Shown one piece after another: positions 16,214 to 24,780 of a stretch of DNA of 64,000 nt. Origin of the DNA: Pseudofrankia inefficax. GTDB taxonomy: Bacteria > Actinomycetota > Actinomycetes > Frankiales > Frankiaceae. The DNA lies in assembly GCF_000166135.1 (NCBI RefSeq), contig NC_014666.1, positions 4,030,001 through 4,094,000 on the forward strand. Direction: 5' to 3'. Within the stretch, counting starts at the first letter, position 1. Every line of letters starts with the position of its first letter. The notes under the pieces are model-generated. The model did not search any database. It was not told the DNA's origin and saw nothing but the letters and a program-made list of their open reading frames with translations. Both the position numbers and the translations under genes were made by a program.

Positions 16214-17334
16214 ACCTCGAACCGACCGATGAGCAGCGGGCCCTGCGGGCCACGGTCCGGCGTTTTCTCGCCGAGCGCGCGACGATCGCGGAACACGTCC
16301 GCCCGATGCTCGCCGACCCGACGGGAACGACCGACCTCGTCTGGCGGGGTCTGGCCGATCTTGGTGCTACCGGCCTGCTTGCCGCGACCGAGCATGGCGG
16401 CGCGGGTATGTCCCTGGTCGAGGCGGGGATCGTGCTCGAAGAACTGGGCGCCGCGCTGTACCCGGGCCCGTGGCAGTCCAGCGCGGTCGCGGCCGCCCGC
16501 GCTCTCGCGCGAACCGGGGCCAGCGGCGACGAGGCCACGAAACTGCTGGCGGGGATCGCCGACGGGGCCACCATCGCGACCGTCGCCCCGCTGGAGGCGA
16601 CCGACGGTCGGCCGACCGCCGAGCTTCGGCGCGACGGATACGTCCTGCGCGGCGGAATGCCCTCCGTACCGGATGCCGCGGCGGCCGACGTCCTGCTCGT
16701 GCTCGCCACCGATCGTGGCGACGAGGTCGGCCTGTTCCTGGTCGACGCCACCGGCGTCGGCCTCACCGTCACCCCGCGGCCGACCATCGACCAGACCCGG
16801 AAGCAGTGTCAGGTCACCCTCAAGGACACCCCGGCACGGCGCCTGTCGACCGTGTCGCCCGAGGCGTTGACCGCCCTCGTCGACGACGTGCTCATCGCGG
16901 CGGCCGCGGACGCGGTCGGAGCCGCGCAGGCGGTCCTGGACCTGGCGATCCAGCATGCGACGACGCGACAGCAGTTCGGCCAGCCGATCGGATCATTCCA
17001 GGCCGTGCAGCGTCTGTGTGTGGACATGTACGAGTCCGTCGAACTGGCGCGCAGCGGCGTCCTGCACGCACTCTGGGCCGCCGACGCCGGTTCCGCGGAG
17101 GAGCGGCACCTGTCGGCTTTGCGGGTGAAGGCGTTCTCCGGGCGGCTCGCCGCGGTCGGCGACGCCGCCATCCAGGTGTTCGGCGGTCTCGGCTACACCT
17201 GGGAACACGACGCTCATCTCTACCTCAAGCGGCTGTTGAGCTGGAGCGCGCTGCTCGGGGAGCCGGACCGCTATCTGAAGGAAGTCGGCTCGGCGCTCAC
17301 CCGCTCGCTGACAGTCACGAGGAGCCCGCTGTGA
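16210..17334 (+). CDS. acyl-CoA dehydrogenase, small partner of a second pair
   Basis: At 374 residues it carries the partner-type ending GGLGYTWEHDAHLYLKR and lacks the AGGTTE motif of the preceding gene. It overlaps its neighbours by ATGA upstream and GTGA downstream. The likely product is a subunit of a heteromeric acyl-CoA dehydrogenase that desaturates a CoA thioester. The subunit pairing is inferred from family precedent. Confidence 0.86.
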   Translation: MNLEPTDEQRALRATVRRFLAERATIAEHVRPMLADPTGTTDLVWRGLADLGATGLLAATEHGGAGMSLVEAGIVLEELGAALYPGPWQSSAVAAARALARTGASGDEATKLLAGIADGATIATVAPLEATDGRPTAELRRDGYVLRGGMPSVPDAAAADVLLVLATDRGDEVGLFLVDATGVGLTVTPRPTIDQTRKQCQVTLKDTPARRLSTVSPEALTALVDDVLIAAAADAVGAAQAVLDLAIQHATTRQQFGQPIGSFQAVQRLCVDMYESVELARSGVLHALWAADAGSAEERHLSALRVKAFSGRLAAVGDAAIQVFGGLGYTWEHDAHLYLKRLLSWSALLGEPDRYLKEVGSALTRSLTVTRSPL

Positions 17335-18617
17335 AAATAGAGGATCTCATCCTGGTCTCGGTCGACGACCACGTCGTCGAGCCGCCGGACCTGTTCGACG
17401 GCCACATCTCCGCTCGCTATGCCGAGCGGGCCCCGAAGATCGTCACGAAGGACGACGGCACCAACGCCTGGGTCTTCGAAGGGCAGGAGGCCACCAATGT
17501 GGGCCTGAACGCGGTCGCGGGCCGCCCACCGGACGAGTACGGCGTGGAGCCGACGCGGTTCAGCGAGATGCGCCCAGGGTGCTACGACATCGACGAGCGT
17601 ATCCGGGACATGAACGCGAACGGTGTCGCCGCGTCGCTGAACTTCCCCTCCTTCCCGCAGTTCTGCGGCCAGTACTTCGCGCGTGCCGCCGACAAGGAGC
17701 TGGCGCTCGCCGTCCTGCGCGCCTATAACGACTGGCATGTCGACGAGTGGTGCGGTACCCACCCTGGCCGGATGATCCCGCTCGCCATTCCACCGATCTG
17801 GGACCCGCACCTCATGGCGGACGAGGTCCGACGCATGGCGGCCAAGGGATGCCACGCCGTCAGCTTCTCCGAGAACCCGGAGAAGCTGGGACTCCCGTCG
17901 CTGCACAACGACCACTGGGATCCGTTCTGGCAGGCGTGTTCGGAGACCAACACGGTCGTCTGTCTGCATATCGGGTCGTCGTCGCAGGTTGTTGTCACCT
18001 CGATCGAGGCGCCGGTCGACACCATGATCACGCTGCAGCCGATGAATATCGTGCAGGCCGCGGCCGACCTGGTATGGTCTCCGGTCCTCCGAAAGTTTCC
18101 CGACCTGACGCTGGCCCTCTCCGAGGGCGGCATCGGGTGGGTGCCCTACTTTTTGGAACGCGTGGACTACGTCTACAAGAACCATCGGGGGTGGACCCAT
18201 CAGGACTTCGGTGACAAGCTGCCGAGCGAGGTCTTCCTCGACCGCGTCGTGACCTGCTTCATCGACGACGGCTTCGGCGTCGAGAACCGCCACCGGCTTA
18301 ACATCGACATGATCACGTGGGAATGCGACTTCCCTCATTCGGACTCGACCTGGCCCAGCTCGCCCGAGGCGCTCGGCAAATACCTCGGTGGCGTGCCCGA
18401 TCAGGAGATCGCGAAAATCACCCACGAGAACGCGCTGCGGGTGTTCTCCTTCGACCTGCACAAGCACCTGCCCGGGGAACAGGCGACAGTCGGGGCGCTG
18501 CGGGCACTGGCCGCGGACGTCGACCTGGGCTACAGATCATCGGCCCGGCTCAGGAAAGAAGGCACCGAGGCGGTGACCATGCTGGACCTGGCCCGCCAGC
18601 TGCCGACCTCCAGCTGA
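17331..18617 (+). CDS. amidohydrolase family 2 (metal-dependent TIM-barrel hydrolase)
   Basis: The 428-residue protein has the amidohydrolase-2 landmarks in order: VDDHVVEPP at the first strand, CLHIGSSS, the LALSEGGIGWVP strand, and CDFPHSDSTWP carrying the late Asp/His pair. Members include decarboxylases and ring-cleavage hydrolases such as ACMS decarboxylase. In actinobacterial acyl-CoA clusters many have unknown substrates. The GTG start overlaps the stop of the preceding dehydrogenase (GTGA). It is the last gene of the operon. A second, distant relative lies at 23415. Confidence 0.82.
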   Translation: MKIEDLILVSVDDHVVEPPDLFDGHISARYAERAPKIVTKDDGTNAWVFEGQEATNVGLNAVAGRPPDEYGVEPTRFSEMRPGCYDIDERIRDMNANGVAASLNFPSFPQFCGQYFARAADKELALAVLRAYNDWHVDEWCGTHPGRMIPLAIPPIWDPHLMADEVRRMAAKGCHAVSFSENPEKLGLPSLHNDHWDPFWQACSETNTVVCLHIGSSSQVVVTSIEAPVDTMITLQPMNIVQAAADLVWSPVLRKFPDLTLALSEGGIGWVPYFLERVDYVYKNHRGWTHQDFGDKLPSEVFLDRVVTCFIDDGFGVENRHRLNIDMITWECDFPHSDSTWPSSPEALGKYLGGVPDQEIAKITHENALRVFSFDLHKHLPGEQATVGALRALAADVDLGYRSSARLRKEGTEAVTMLDLARQLPTSS

Positions 18618-18753
18618 CCTGCCACGCGGCGCGGCCGCCTGTAAGCCTCTCCGCGCCGCCGAAGCACGGGTTGGATCCGCAACCGCCGGGCCGGAGATCT
18701 CCGCCAGCTGGAGAGCGGGAAGGCCCACCCGGCGGCGCGCGCCGGAAACCGGA

Positions 18754-19578
18754 TCAGACGTTGCTTCGGAATCCAAGGTTCTGCGTCGGCGGACCCGTCA
18801 AATTCACCGTGATCGTCGGATCAACGGGCCGCATCGCGGTCCTGGACTCCTCGAGATGCCAGCGGGTCAGCTGCTCGGCCGCGGCACCATCGCCCGACTC
18901 GATCACCCGGGTGATTTCCAGGTGAGTACGGAGGGACGCCCGGGCCGCCGGAACGGGCCCACCCCCGGCAGCGGCCGTGTCCACCTCTCGTGGCACGTGA
19001 TAGGACCAGACCCGATCCACCGCCGCGAGTGTGAGATACATGGTGTGATTGCCGCAGTGCTCCACGAGCGTTCGATGCCATGCGCTCAGGATGCGCGCGA
19101 ACTCCTCCGGACTCGTGTCGAGGGAGGCTTCCGCGCGTTCATTCAGAGCGACCAGCAGCGGTACTACCGTCTGCTGCCGGTCGTCGCGTCCCGCGGCCAG
19201 GCGGGCACACAGCGGTTCAAGGTTGAGGAGCGCCGTGGATACGTCGGCAAGCGTCACCCGGTGGGACTGCATAACCAGACCCAGCTGATAGGCCGCCCCG
19301 CCGGCGTCGGGCGCGTGCACAACCGCGCCGCCGATATTTCCGCGTCGAACTGTGACGAGGCCCTCGGTTTCGAGGATGCGCATGACCTCGCGCAGTGAGG
19401 CACGCGCGATACCGAACTCCGCCATCAGGTCATCTTGCTTCGGAAGGAGGTCGCCGTCCGCGAGCTCCCCGTTGACGATTCGGGACCGCAAGACGCCGGC
19501 GACCGCTTCGGCGACGCGCGGCACGGCCATCGGCCTGGTGCGCCGGTCGGATGCGTCAGAGAGAGCCACCCGCAGCAT
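18754..19578 (-). CDS. GntR-family regulator, FadR subfamily
   Basis: The 274-residue protein has a winged helix (LLPKQDDLMAEFGIARASL, then REVMRILETEGLVTVRRG) and an all-helical FCD effector domain. A D-x3-H type metal or ligand site is plausible around AWHRTLVEHCGNH. FadR-type regulators answer to carboxylic acids or acyl-CoAs. The ATG at 19578 is preferred because homology starts there; the frame stays open further upstream without conserved sequence. It is divergent from the cysteine-less aldehyde dehydrogenase homologue, with a palindrome between them, so it probably controls that gene and itself. Confidence 0.82.
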   Translation of the reverse strand: MLRVALSDASDRRTRPMAVPRVAEAVAGVLRSRIVNGELADGDLLPKQDDLMAEFGIARASLREVMRILETEGLVTVRRGNIGGAVVHAPDAGGAAYQLGLVMQSHRVTLADVSTALLNLEPLCARLAAGRDDRQQTVVPLLVALNERAEASLDTSPEEFARILSAWHRTLVEHCGNHTMYLTLAAVDRVWSYHVPREVDTAAAGGGPVPAARASLRTHLEITRVIESGDGAAAEQLTRWHLEESRTAMRPVDPTITVNLTGPPTQNLGFRSNV

Positions 19579-20202
19579 GATACGGAAGTCGGTCCGTTCT
19601 GGGCCGACCGGCCTGAACCCCATCGGGCCCTGTCGGAGAAGCTCACCGAGCAACGCCCAGCCGACTCCGATCCGCCCACCGCCAGAAGTGACTGAATCGC
19701 GGCTGCGTGATCTTTGTCCGGGGTTTTCCGTTCCCATCCTCGGCGACTGTCTGGGTTTCTCCCGTCGGGGCACGCGCTTGCTGCCGCCTCGGACGCCCGA
19801 CAGGTTCCGGACACCGCGGCCGTGGCGGTCCTCGACCACGCTTCGGCGGCGCCGGTGCTGAGCGCGGTCGCCGCGGGCACGCCCGACGTCGTGCCCTCCG
19901 GTGCGTTCGGCCGCCGGTCGCGCGGCGAAGGCCGGCCTCGCTGATCGCGATCACCGACCCGCCCGACGCCGACGCCGGGCGTCGCCCTCTAGGCGCGATA
20001 CTGACATGTGCGTCAGTGCCGTTGTAGTCTGCATCTAGCTCGTCCAAGGGTCTGAGCGCTCTCCGAGGTGACAGTAGCGTCATAAGGGCGGATTCCCGTG
20101 GCCCGCACGGGCGAGGGGCCACACCCATGCGTCAGGACCATGGAAGGCGGCGGACATGTCGACCCCTGTCGGCGACGCGGGCGCCCGAGCGACGGCCGCA
20201 TC
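19579..20202. other. 624-bp divergent control region
   Basis: No complete gene is supported here. A plus-strand stretch at about 19780-19940 has a coding-like composition but no start. The palindrome at 20000-20017 and a TAGTCT -10-like hexamer near 20025 mark the probable promoter of the aldehyde dehydrogenase homologue. Confidence 0.45.
20000..20017. promoter_or_regulatory. palindrome ACTGAC-N6-GTCAGT, candidate operator
   Basis: Perfect 6-bp arms with a 6-bp spacer lie between the divergent GntR/FadR-type gene and the aldehyde dehydrogenase homologue. A regulator binding here could repress the latter. Its layout equals that of the palindrome at 14714, though the arm sequence differs. Confidence 0.45.
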
Positions 20203-21669
20203 ATGATCGACGAAGAGTCTCGTCTGCTGGTCAACGGGCGGCTCACGCGGGCCGCGGGTGGCCGCACGTTTGACAATCTGAACCCGGCGACTGAAGAGAT
20301 CATCGGTCGGGTGGCGGACGCTGACGCCGGCGACCTGGATGCGGCCGTGGCCGCGGCGCGTGACGCGTTCGACCTGACGGAGTGGTCCGTCGACCATCAG
20401 CTTCGCGGGCGTTGCCTGCTCCAACTGCAGGATGCGCTGGAGCGGGAGCGGGAGGAGATCCGCGCTGAGCTGGTCGCGGAGGCAGGCTGCCCGGTCTCGA
20501 TGACGTACATGACTCAGCTCGACCTGCCCCTCGCGGACGCCCTGCGGTGGCCCGCGGCCGCGATCGGCGACATCCCGTGGGTGCGCGATCTGCCCGTGGT
20601 CGAGCTGTTCGGCCTGCGTAGCTGGCGCAAGGTGGTCAAGGAACCGGTCGGGGTCGTCGGCGTGATCACACCGTGGAGCAACCCGATCGGAATAACCCTG
20701 TCCAAGCTCGGACAGGCGCTCGCGACGGGCAACACCGTCGTTCTGGCGCCGGCGCCGGAGACACCATGGACAGCGGCCCGCCTCGGGCGCCTGATCGCCG
20801 AGGAGACCGAGATTCCGCCGGGCGTGGTCAACGTCATCACGGCGTCCGACCGCGCGATCGGCGAGGCCCTTGTCACCGATCCGCGGGTGGACCTGATCGC
20901 CTTTACCGGCTCGACGGCCACTGGTCGGCGGATCATGGAACAGGGCGCTTCGACGCTGAAGCGTCTCTGCCTCGAGCTGAGCGGCAAGTCCGCCGACATC
21001 ATCCTGGACGACGCTGACTTCGCCGCGAAGCTCTGCCTGGCCTGGATGGTCTGTCTGCACGGCGGGCAGGGCAGCGCGATGCCCAGCCGCCTGCTGGTGC
21101 CTCGTACCCGCTATGACGAGGCGATCGAGCTTGTGGCCGACGGTTTTTCGAAGGTGCCGATCGGAGATCCGACCGATCCCGCGAACATCCAGGGCCCGCT
21201 GATCAGCGCGGGGCAACGTGACCGTGTTCTGCGGTGCATCGCCGGCGGAGTGCGTGAGGGTGCGCGCCTGGTGGTGGGGGGCGGGCGCCCGACGCACCTG
21301 GAGAAGGGGTACTACGTGGAGCCCACGCTGTTCGCCGATGTCGACAACGTTATGACGATCGCTCGGGAGGAGATCCTGGGGCCCGTCCTGGTCGTGATCC
21401 CGTTCGAGGACGACGCCGACGCTGTTCGGATCGCGAATGACAGCGGCTATGGGCTTTCCGGCGCGGTGACGTCTGGGTCCGGGAAACGCGCCGAGTCCGT
21501 CGCGGCGCGACTAAGGGCAGGTCGGGTCTCGGTGAACGGGGGAATCTGGTACGGCGCCGATCTTCCATTCGGTGGCTACAAGGCGAGTGGACTCGGCGTC
21601 CAGAACGGCATCGAGGGCTTCGAGCAGTACCTGGAGACGAAGGCGCTGTCCGGGCTGGTCGGTCGGTGA
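20203..21669 (+). CDS. aldehyde dehydrogenase homologue lacking catalytic residues (pseudoenzyme candidate)
   Basis: The 488-residue protein has the full aldehyde dehydrogenase fold and closely resembles the paralogue at 37510. Several key residues are replaced. The nucleophile is Ser291 (GGQGSAM against GQGCAM), the catalytic Asn is Ser159 (TPWSNP against TPWNYP), the cofactor-binding Lys is Ala182 (LAPAP against LKPAP), and the EIFGP Phe is Leu392. Only the general base Glu258 stays (LELSGKS). The frame is intact, so this is not simple decay. I infer no ordinary dehydrogenase activity; a serine-based esterase or a binding/scaffold role is possible. It is divergent from a FadR-type regulator. 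Confidence 0.85.
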   Translation: MIDEESRLLVNGRLTRAAGGRTFDNLNPATEEIIGRVADADAGDLDAAVAAARDAFDLTEWSVDHQLRGRCLLQLQDALEREREEIRAELVAEAGCPVSMTYMTQLDLPLADALRWPAAAIGDIPWVRDLPVVELFGLRSWRKVVKEPVGVVGVITPWSNPIGITLSKLGQALATGNTVVLAPAPETPWTAARLGRLIAEETEIPPGVVNVITASDRAIGEALVTDPRVDLIAFTGSTATGRRIMEQGASTLKRLCLELSGKSADIILDDADFAAKLCLAWMVCLHGGQGSAMPSRLLVPRTRYDEAIELVADGFSKVPIGDPTDPANIQGPLISAGQRDRVLRCIAGGVREGARLVVGGGRPTHLEKGYYVEPTLFADVDNVMTIAREEILGPVLVVIPFEDDADAVRIANDSGYGLSGAVTSGSGKRAESVAARLRAGRVSVNGGIWYGADLPFGGYKASGLGVQNGIEGFEQYLETKALSGLVGR

Positions 21670-21702
21670 GGATGCCACGGCAGCCGCGCGTGGCTGCTCC
21701 TC
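21668..21702 (+). terminator. hairpin after the aldehyde dehydrogenase homologue
   Basis: GCAGCC/GGCTGC with a 6-nt loop is flanked by GAGGA/TCCTC, with one 7-nt bulge. It begins at the stop codon and has no U-tract. Confidence 0.4.
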
Positions 21703-22052
21703 AGGCGCGTTTCCGGGACCGCGTTCGCCCCGGTCGCTCGCCGCGAGAGCGTGACGTCCTCACCTGCTATCGCCCCTGACCTCGGCCGTGGTTCACGGAT
21801 GAGCCCGGGCCGGACGGCCGGCTCGTCCACACCAGCCGGCGCGCGACATGGCGGGCCGCGCCGTCGCGCACGACTTCCGAAATGTTCTCACGCACTGTCC
21901 TTGGCGGCGCGCGGTCCTTTCATCACCCCGCCGGAGCCGTTTCGACGGCTGTGAGCCGCGACGCCGGAAGATACACCGGCCCCGCGAAAGTGCCACTACC
22001 CAACCGGCGGCAGTTCGTATGTATGTCACTCACCCACGCGAAAGGCGAAACT
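21670..22052. other. 383-bp gap before the substrate-binding lipoprotein
   Basis: It contains the hairpin above and presumably the promoter of the lipoprotein gene. No coding sequence is supported. Confidence 0.45.
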
Positions 22053-23285
22053 GTGATCACTAGTCGCAGGAGAATGTTAGCCGCGGCCGCGGCCGCGCTG
22101 ATTGCCCTGGTCGGCTGCGGCTCCTCGAAGTCGACCGGGGCGAAGGCAGGTGACGACGGTGGCCCGACCTACACCTTAGGCGTGCTTGCCGACATCACGG
22201 GACCCGCGGCCTCGGCAGGCAGGACCCAGGTCGATGGAGTCAAGGCGGGGACCATTCTGGCATCGCGCCAGGGCTACAAGATCAAGTATATCGTGGCGGA
22301 CACCCAGACCTCGCCGACGGCCACGCTGGCGGCCGCGACGAAACTCGTGACACAGGATCACGTGTTCGCGGTGATTGCCAACTCCTCACTCACCTTCGCC
22401 GCGTCGGCCTACCTCACGGCGCACCAGGTGCCCGTGATCGGTACGTCGATTGACGGGCCGGAGTGGATCACGTCGAAGAACATGTTCTCCGTGATCGGCG
22501 CCATCCACGGGACGTACGTGGGAACCACGCCCGGCAAGTTCCTGAAGATGCAGGGTGTCTCGAGCCTCGCCGCCGTGGGCTACGGAATATCGCCGTCATC
22601 GTCGGAGAGCGCCAGGACGACCGTGGAGTCGGCGAAGGCGGCGGGAATCAAGGTCGGATACCTCAACGCGCAGGTCCCGTTCGGGAGCACCGATGTGGGT
22701 CCGCTGGTGTTGGCGATGAAGGCGGCGAAGGTCGACGGGTTCTTCGCCTCGACCGACCCGAACACGGCCTTCGCCGTCATCTCCGGGCTGAACGCGCAGG
22801 GAGTCAAGCTCAAGGCGGCCCTGATGTTCACGGGTTATGGCGGCGACCTGATCCAGGCCGGCCCGGGGGCGCTGGAGGCGGCGCAGAACGTCTACTTCGG
22901 AACCCTGTACGAGCCGGTCGAACTGCAGACCGCCGCGACCAAGCAGTTCGTCGCTGATCTCAAGAGCGCGGGCGTGCAGGGCGCACCGACGTTCGCCCAG
23001 TACAACGGGTACGTCTCCATCGGTCTTTTTCTTCGCGCGGTCAAGGCGGCCGGAAAATCGCCGACACAGGCCTCGCTGCTCTCCGCCCTGTCGGCCGTCC
23101 ACGACTTCGATGCTCTCGGCCTTTTCGGCGGGCAGAAGGTCGACATCAACAACAGGGCGAACCTCGGCTTCGGAGTGCACAACTGCCTGTACTTTGTGAA
23201 GTTGGTGGGCAAGACCTTCAAGATGGTCTCCGGGGCCGACCCGCTCTGCGGCGACGTCATTCCGGGCCTGACGGTACCATCCTGA
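22053..23285 (+). CDS. ABC-transporter substrate-binding lipoprotein (branched-chain amino acid/LivK type)
   Basis: The 410-residue protein starts with SRRRM, a hydrophobic stretch and a lipobox ending at Cys22 (LVGC), so it should be lipid-anchored outside the membrane. The rest is a type I periplasmic-binding fold of the LivK/Peripla_BP_6 family (LGVLADITGPAAS near the mature start). In catabolic clusters such proteins bind aromatic acids, amides or other carboxylates. The GTG at 22053 follows AAAGGCG; an ATG ten codons earlier is an alternative. No permease or ATPase gene is nearby, so it must use transporter parts encoded elsewhere. Confidence 0.85.
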   Translation: MITSRRRMLAAAAAALIALVGCGSSKSTGAKAGDDGGPTYTLGVLADITGPAASAGRTQVDGVKAGTILASRQGYKIKYIVADTQTSPTATLAAATKLVTQDHVFAVIANSSLTFAASAYLTAHQVPVIGTSIDGPEWITSKNMFSVIGAIHGTYVGTTPGKFLKMQGVSSLAAVGYGISPSSSESARTTVESAKAAGIKVGYLNAQVPFGSTDVGPLVLAMKAAKVDGFFASTDPNTAFAVISGLNAQGVKLKAALMFTGYGGDLIQAGPGALEAAQNVYFGTLYEPVELQTAATKQFVADLKSAGVQGAPTFAQYNGYVSIGLFLRAVKAAGKSPTQASLLSALSAVHDFDALGLFGGQKVDINNRANLGFGVHNCLYFVKLVGKTFKMVSGADPLCGDVIPGLTVPS

Positions 23286-23414
23286 CCCCCCAGCTATCGC
23301 TGTTGATCCGTGCCCCGGGCCGTGGCCGCGTACGCCGCGAATGCACCGGCGACGGCGGGCCGACCGCCGGCGGCCCCGTTCGGGTAAGTGCTAGAGACGG
23401 CCTCTGGAGGATGT

Positions 23415-24620
23415 ATGACCAGTCCCAGGTTTCCTGTGTTCGATGCTGACAACCACCTGTACGAGACGCGTGACGCTCTGACGAGGCATCTGCCTGACGG
23501 GTACAGGGGCCTGATCGACTACATCGAGGTGAGGGGCCGGACGAAGATCGTGGTTCGGGGGCAGATCTCGAACTACATTCCGAACCCGACGTTCGATGTG
23601 GTGGCTCGGCCGGGTGCGCAGGAGGAGTACTACCGGAAGGGCAATCCGGATGGTAAGAGCCGTCGGGAGATCTTCGGTGAGCCGATGCGGTCGATCCCGG
23701 CGTTCCGTGAGCCGGCCGCGCGTCTGGAGTTGTTGGACGAGCAGGGTGTCGAGCGGACGTTGATGTTCCCGACGTTGGCGAGTCTGGTGGAGGAGCGGTT
23801 GCGGGATGATCCGCGGGCGATCCACGCGGTGGTTCACTCGCTGAACGAGTGGCTGTATGAGACGTGGCAGTTCAACTACGCCGACCGGATCTTCACGACG
23901 CCGGTGATCACGTTGCCGATCGTGGAGAAGGCGTTGGAGGAGCTGGACTGGGTGATCGAGCGCGGCGCGAAGGTCGTGTTGATCCGCCCGGCGCCGGTGC
24001 CTGGTTTCGAGGGTTCGCGTTCGTTCGGGTTCCCGGAGTTCGACCCGGTGTGGCAGAAGATCGTCGACAACGGTCTGGTTGTTGGTATGCACTCGTCGGA
24101 CTCGGGCTACGAGCGGTACACGAACGACTGGATGGGTAGCAACAGCGAGTTCCTGCCGTTCCAGCCGCAGGCGTTCCGGATGCTGTCGGGCTGGCGCCCG
24201 GTCGAGGACTCGGTGGCCGCGCTGGTCTGTCACGGCGCGTTGACCCGGTTCCCGGATCTGAAGGTCGCGTTCATCGAGAACGGGGCCAGCTGGGTCGCGC
24301 CGCTGCTGAAGTCGTTGAAGGACCTGTACAAGAAGATGCCGCAGGACTTCCCGGAGAACCCGATCGAGGCGATCCGCCGCGCGATCTACATCTCCCCGTT
24401 CTGGGAGGAGAACTACGCCGACCTCGCCGAGCTCCTCGGTGAGGACCACGTCCTGTTCGGATCCGACTACCCGCACCCGGAAGGCCTCGCGGAGCCGGCG
24501 AAGTACGCCGAGGACCTGCTGGCCTACAACGACGAGGCACGCGTCGCGAAGTTCATGGGCGGCAACCTCGCCACCCTCATGGGCTACCCCGCGAAGGTCG
24601 AAACCACCGCCAGCGTCTGA
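23415..24620 (+). CDS. amidohydrolase family 2 (metal-dependent hydrolase)
   Basis: The 401-residue protein has the family landmarks FDADNHLYE at the first strand, VVGMHSSDSG, VAFIENGASW and the late FGSDYPHPEG carrying the metal/catalytic Asp. It would act on a C-N, C-C or ester bond in a metal site. The ATG follows GGAGGA with good spacing. It lies after the orphan substrate-binding lipoprotein, which may supply its substrate. Its codon use changes along the gene: TTG and GTT/GGT codons are frequent up to about 24,300, then give way to the CTC/GCC style of its neighbours. Confidence 0.82.
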   Translation: MTSPRFPVFDADNHLYETRDALTRHLPDGYRGLIDYIEVRGRTKIVVRGQISNYIPNPTFDVVARPGAQEEYYRKGNPDGKSRREIFGEPMRSIPAFREPAARLELLDEQGVERTLMFPTLASLVEERLRDDPRAIHAVVHSLNEWLYETWQFNYADRIFTTPVITLPIVEKALEELDWVIERGAKVVLIRPAPVPGFEGSRSFGFPEFDPVWQKIVDNGLVVGMHSSDSGYERYTNDWMGSNSEFLPFQPQAFRMLSGWRPVEDSVAALVCHGALTRFPDLKVAFIENGASWVAPLLKSLKDLYKKMPQDFPENPIEAIRRAIYISPFWEENYADLAELLGEDHVLFGSDYPHPEGLAEPAKYAEDLLAYNDEARVAKFMGGNLATLMGYPAKVETTASV

Positions 24621-24650
24621 ACACGACAGGCGGCTCTCGCGGCTTCCGCG

Positions 24651-24691
24651 GATCCGCCCGGCCCGCGTCATCGACACGGGCCGGGCGGATC
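24651..24691. terminator. perfect 15-bp bidirectional hairpin
   Basis: GATCCGCCCGGCCCG pairs without mismatch with its complement across an 11-nt loop. It stands between the converging amidohydrolase (plus) and CysN/C (minus) genes and can stop both transcripts. Confidence 0.75.
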
Positions 24692-24780
24692 GCGCCGCGG
24701 GTGGTGCGGCCGCGGTACCGAGATGACATGTGGGCTACCGCGTCGGAGCCCGGCCGGGAGAAACCGGCCACCGGACGCGG

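Noticed and set aside
22079-22100. GCGGCCGC repeats that look like a simple repeat
   Set aside because: They encode the alanine run of the lipoprotein signal peptide.
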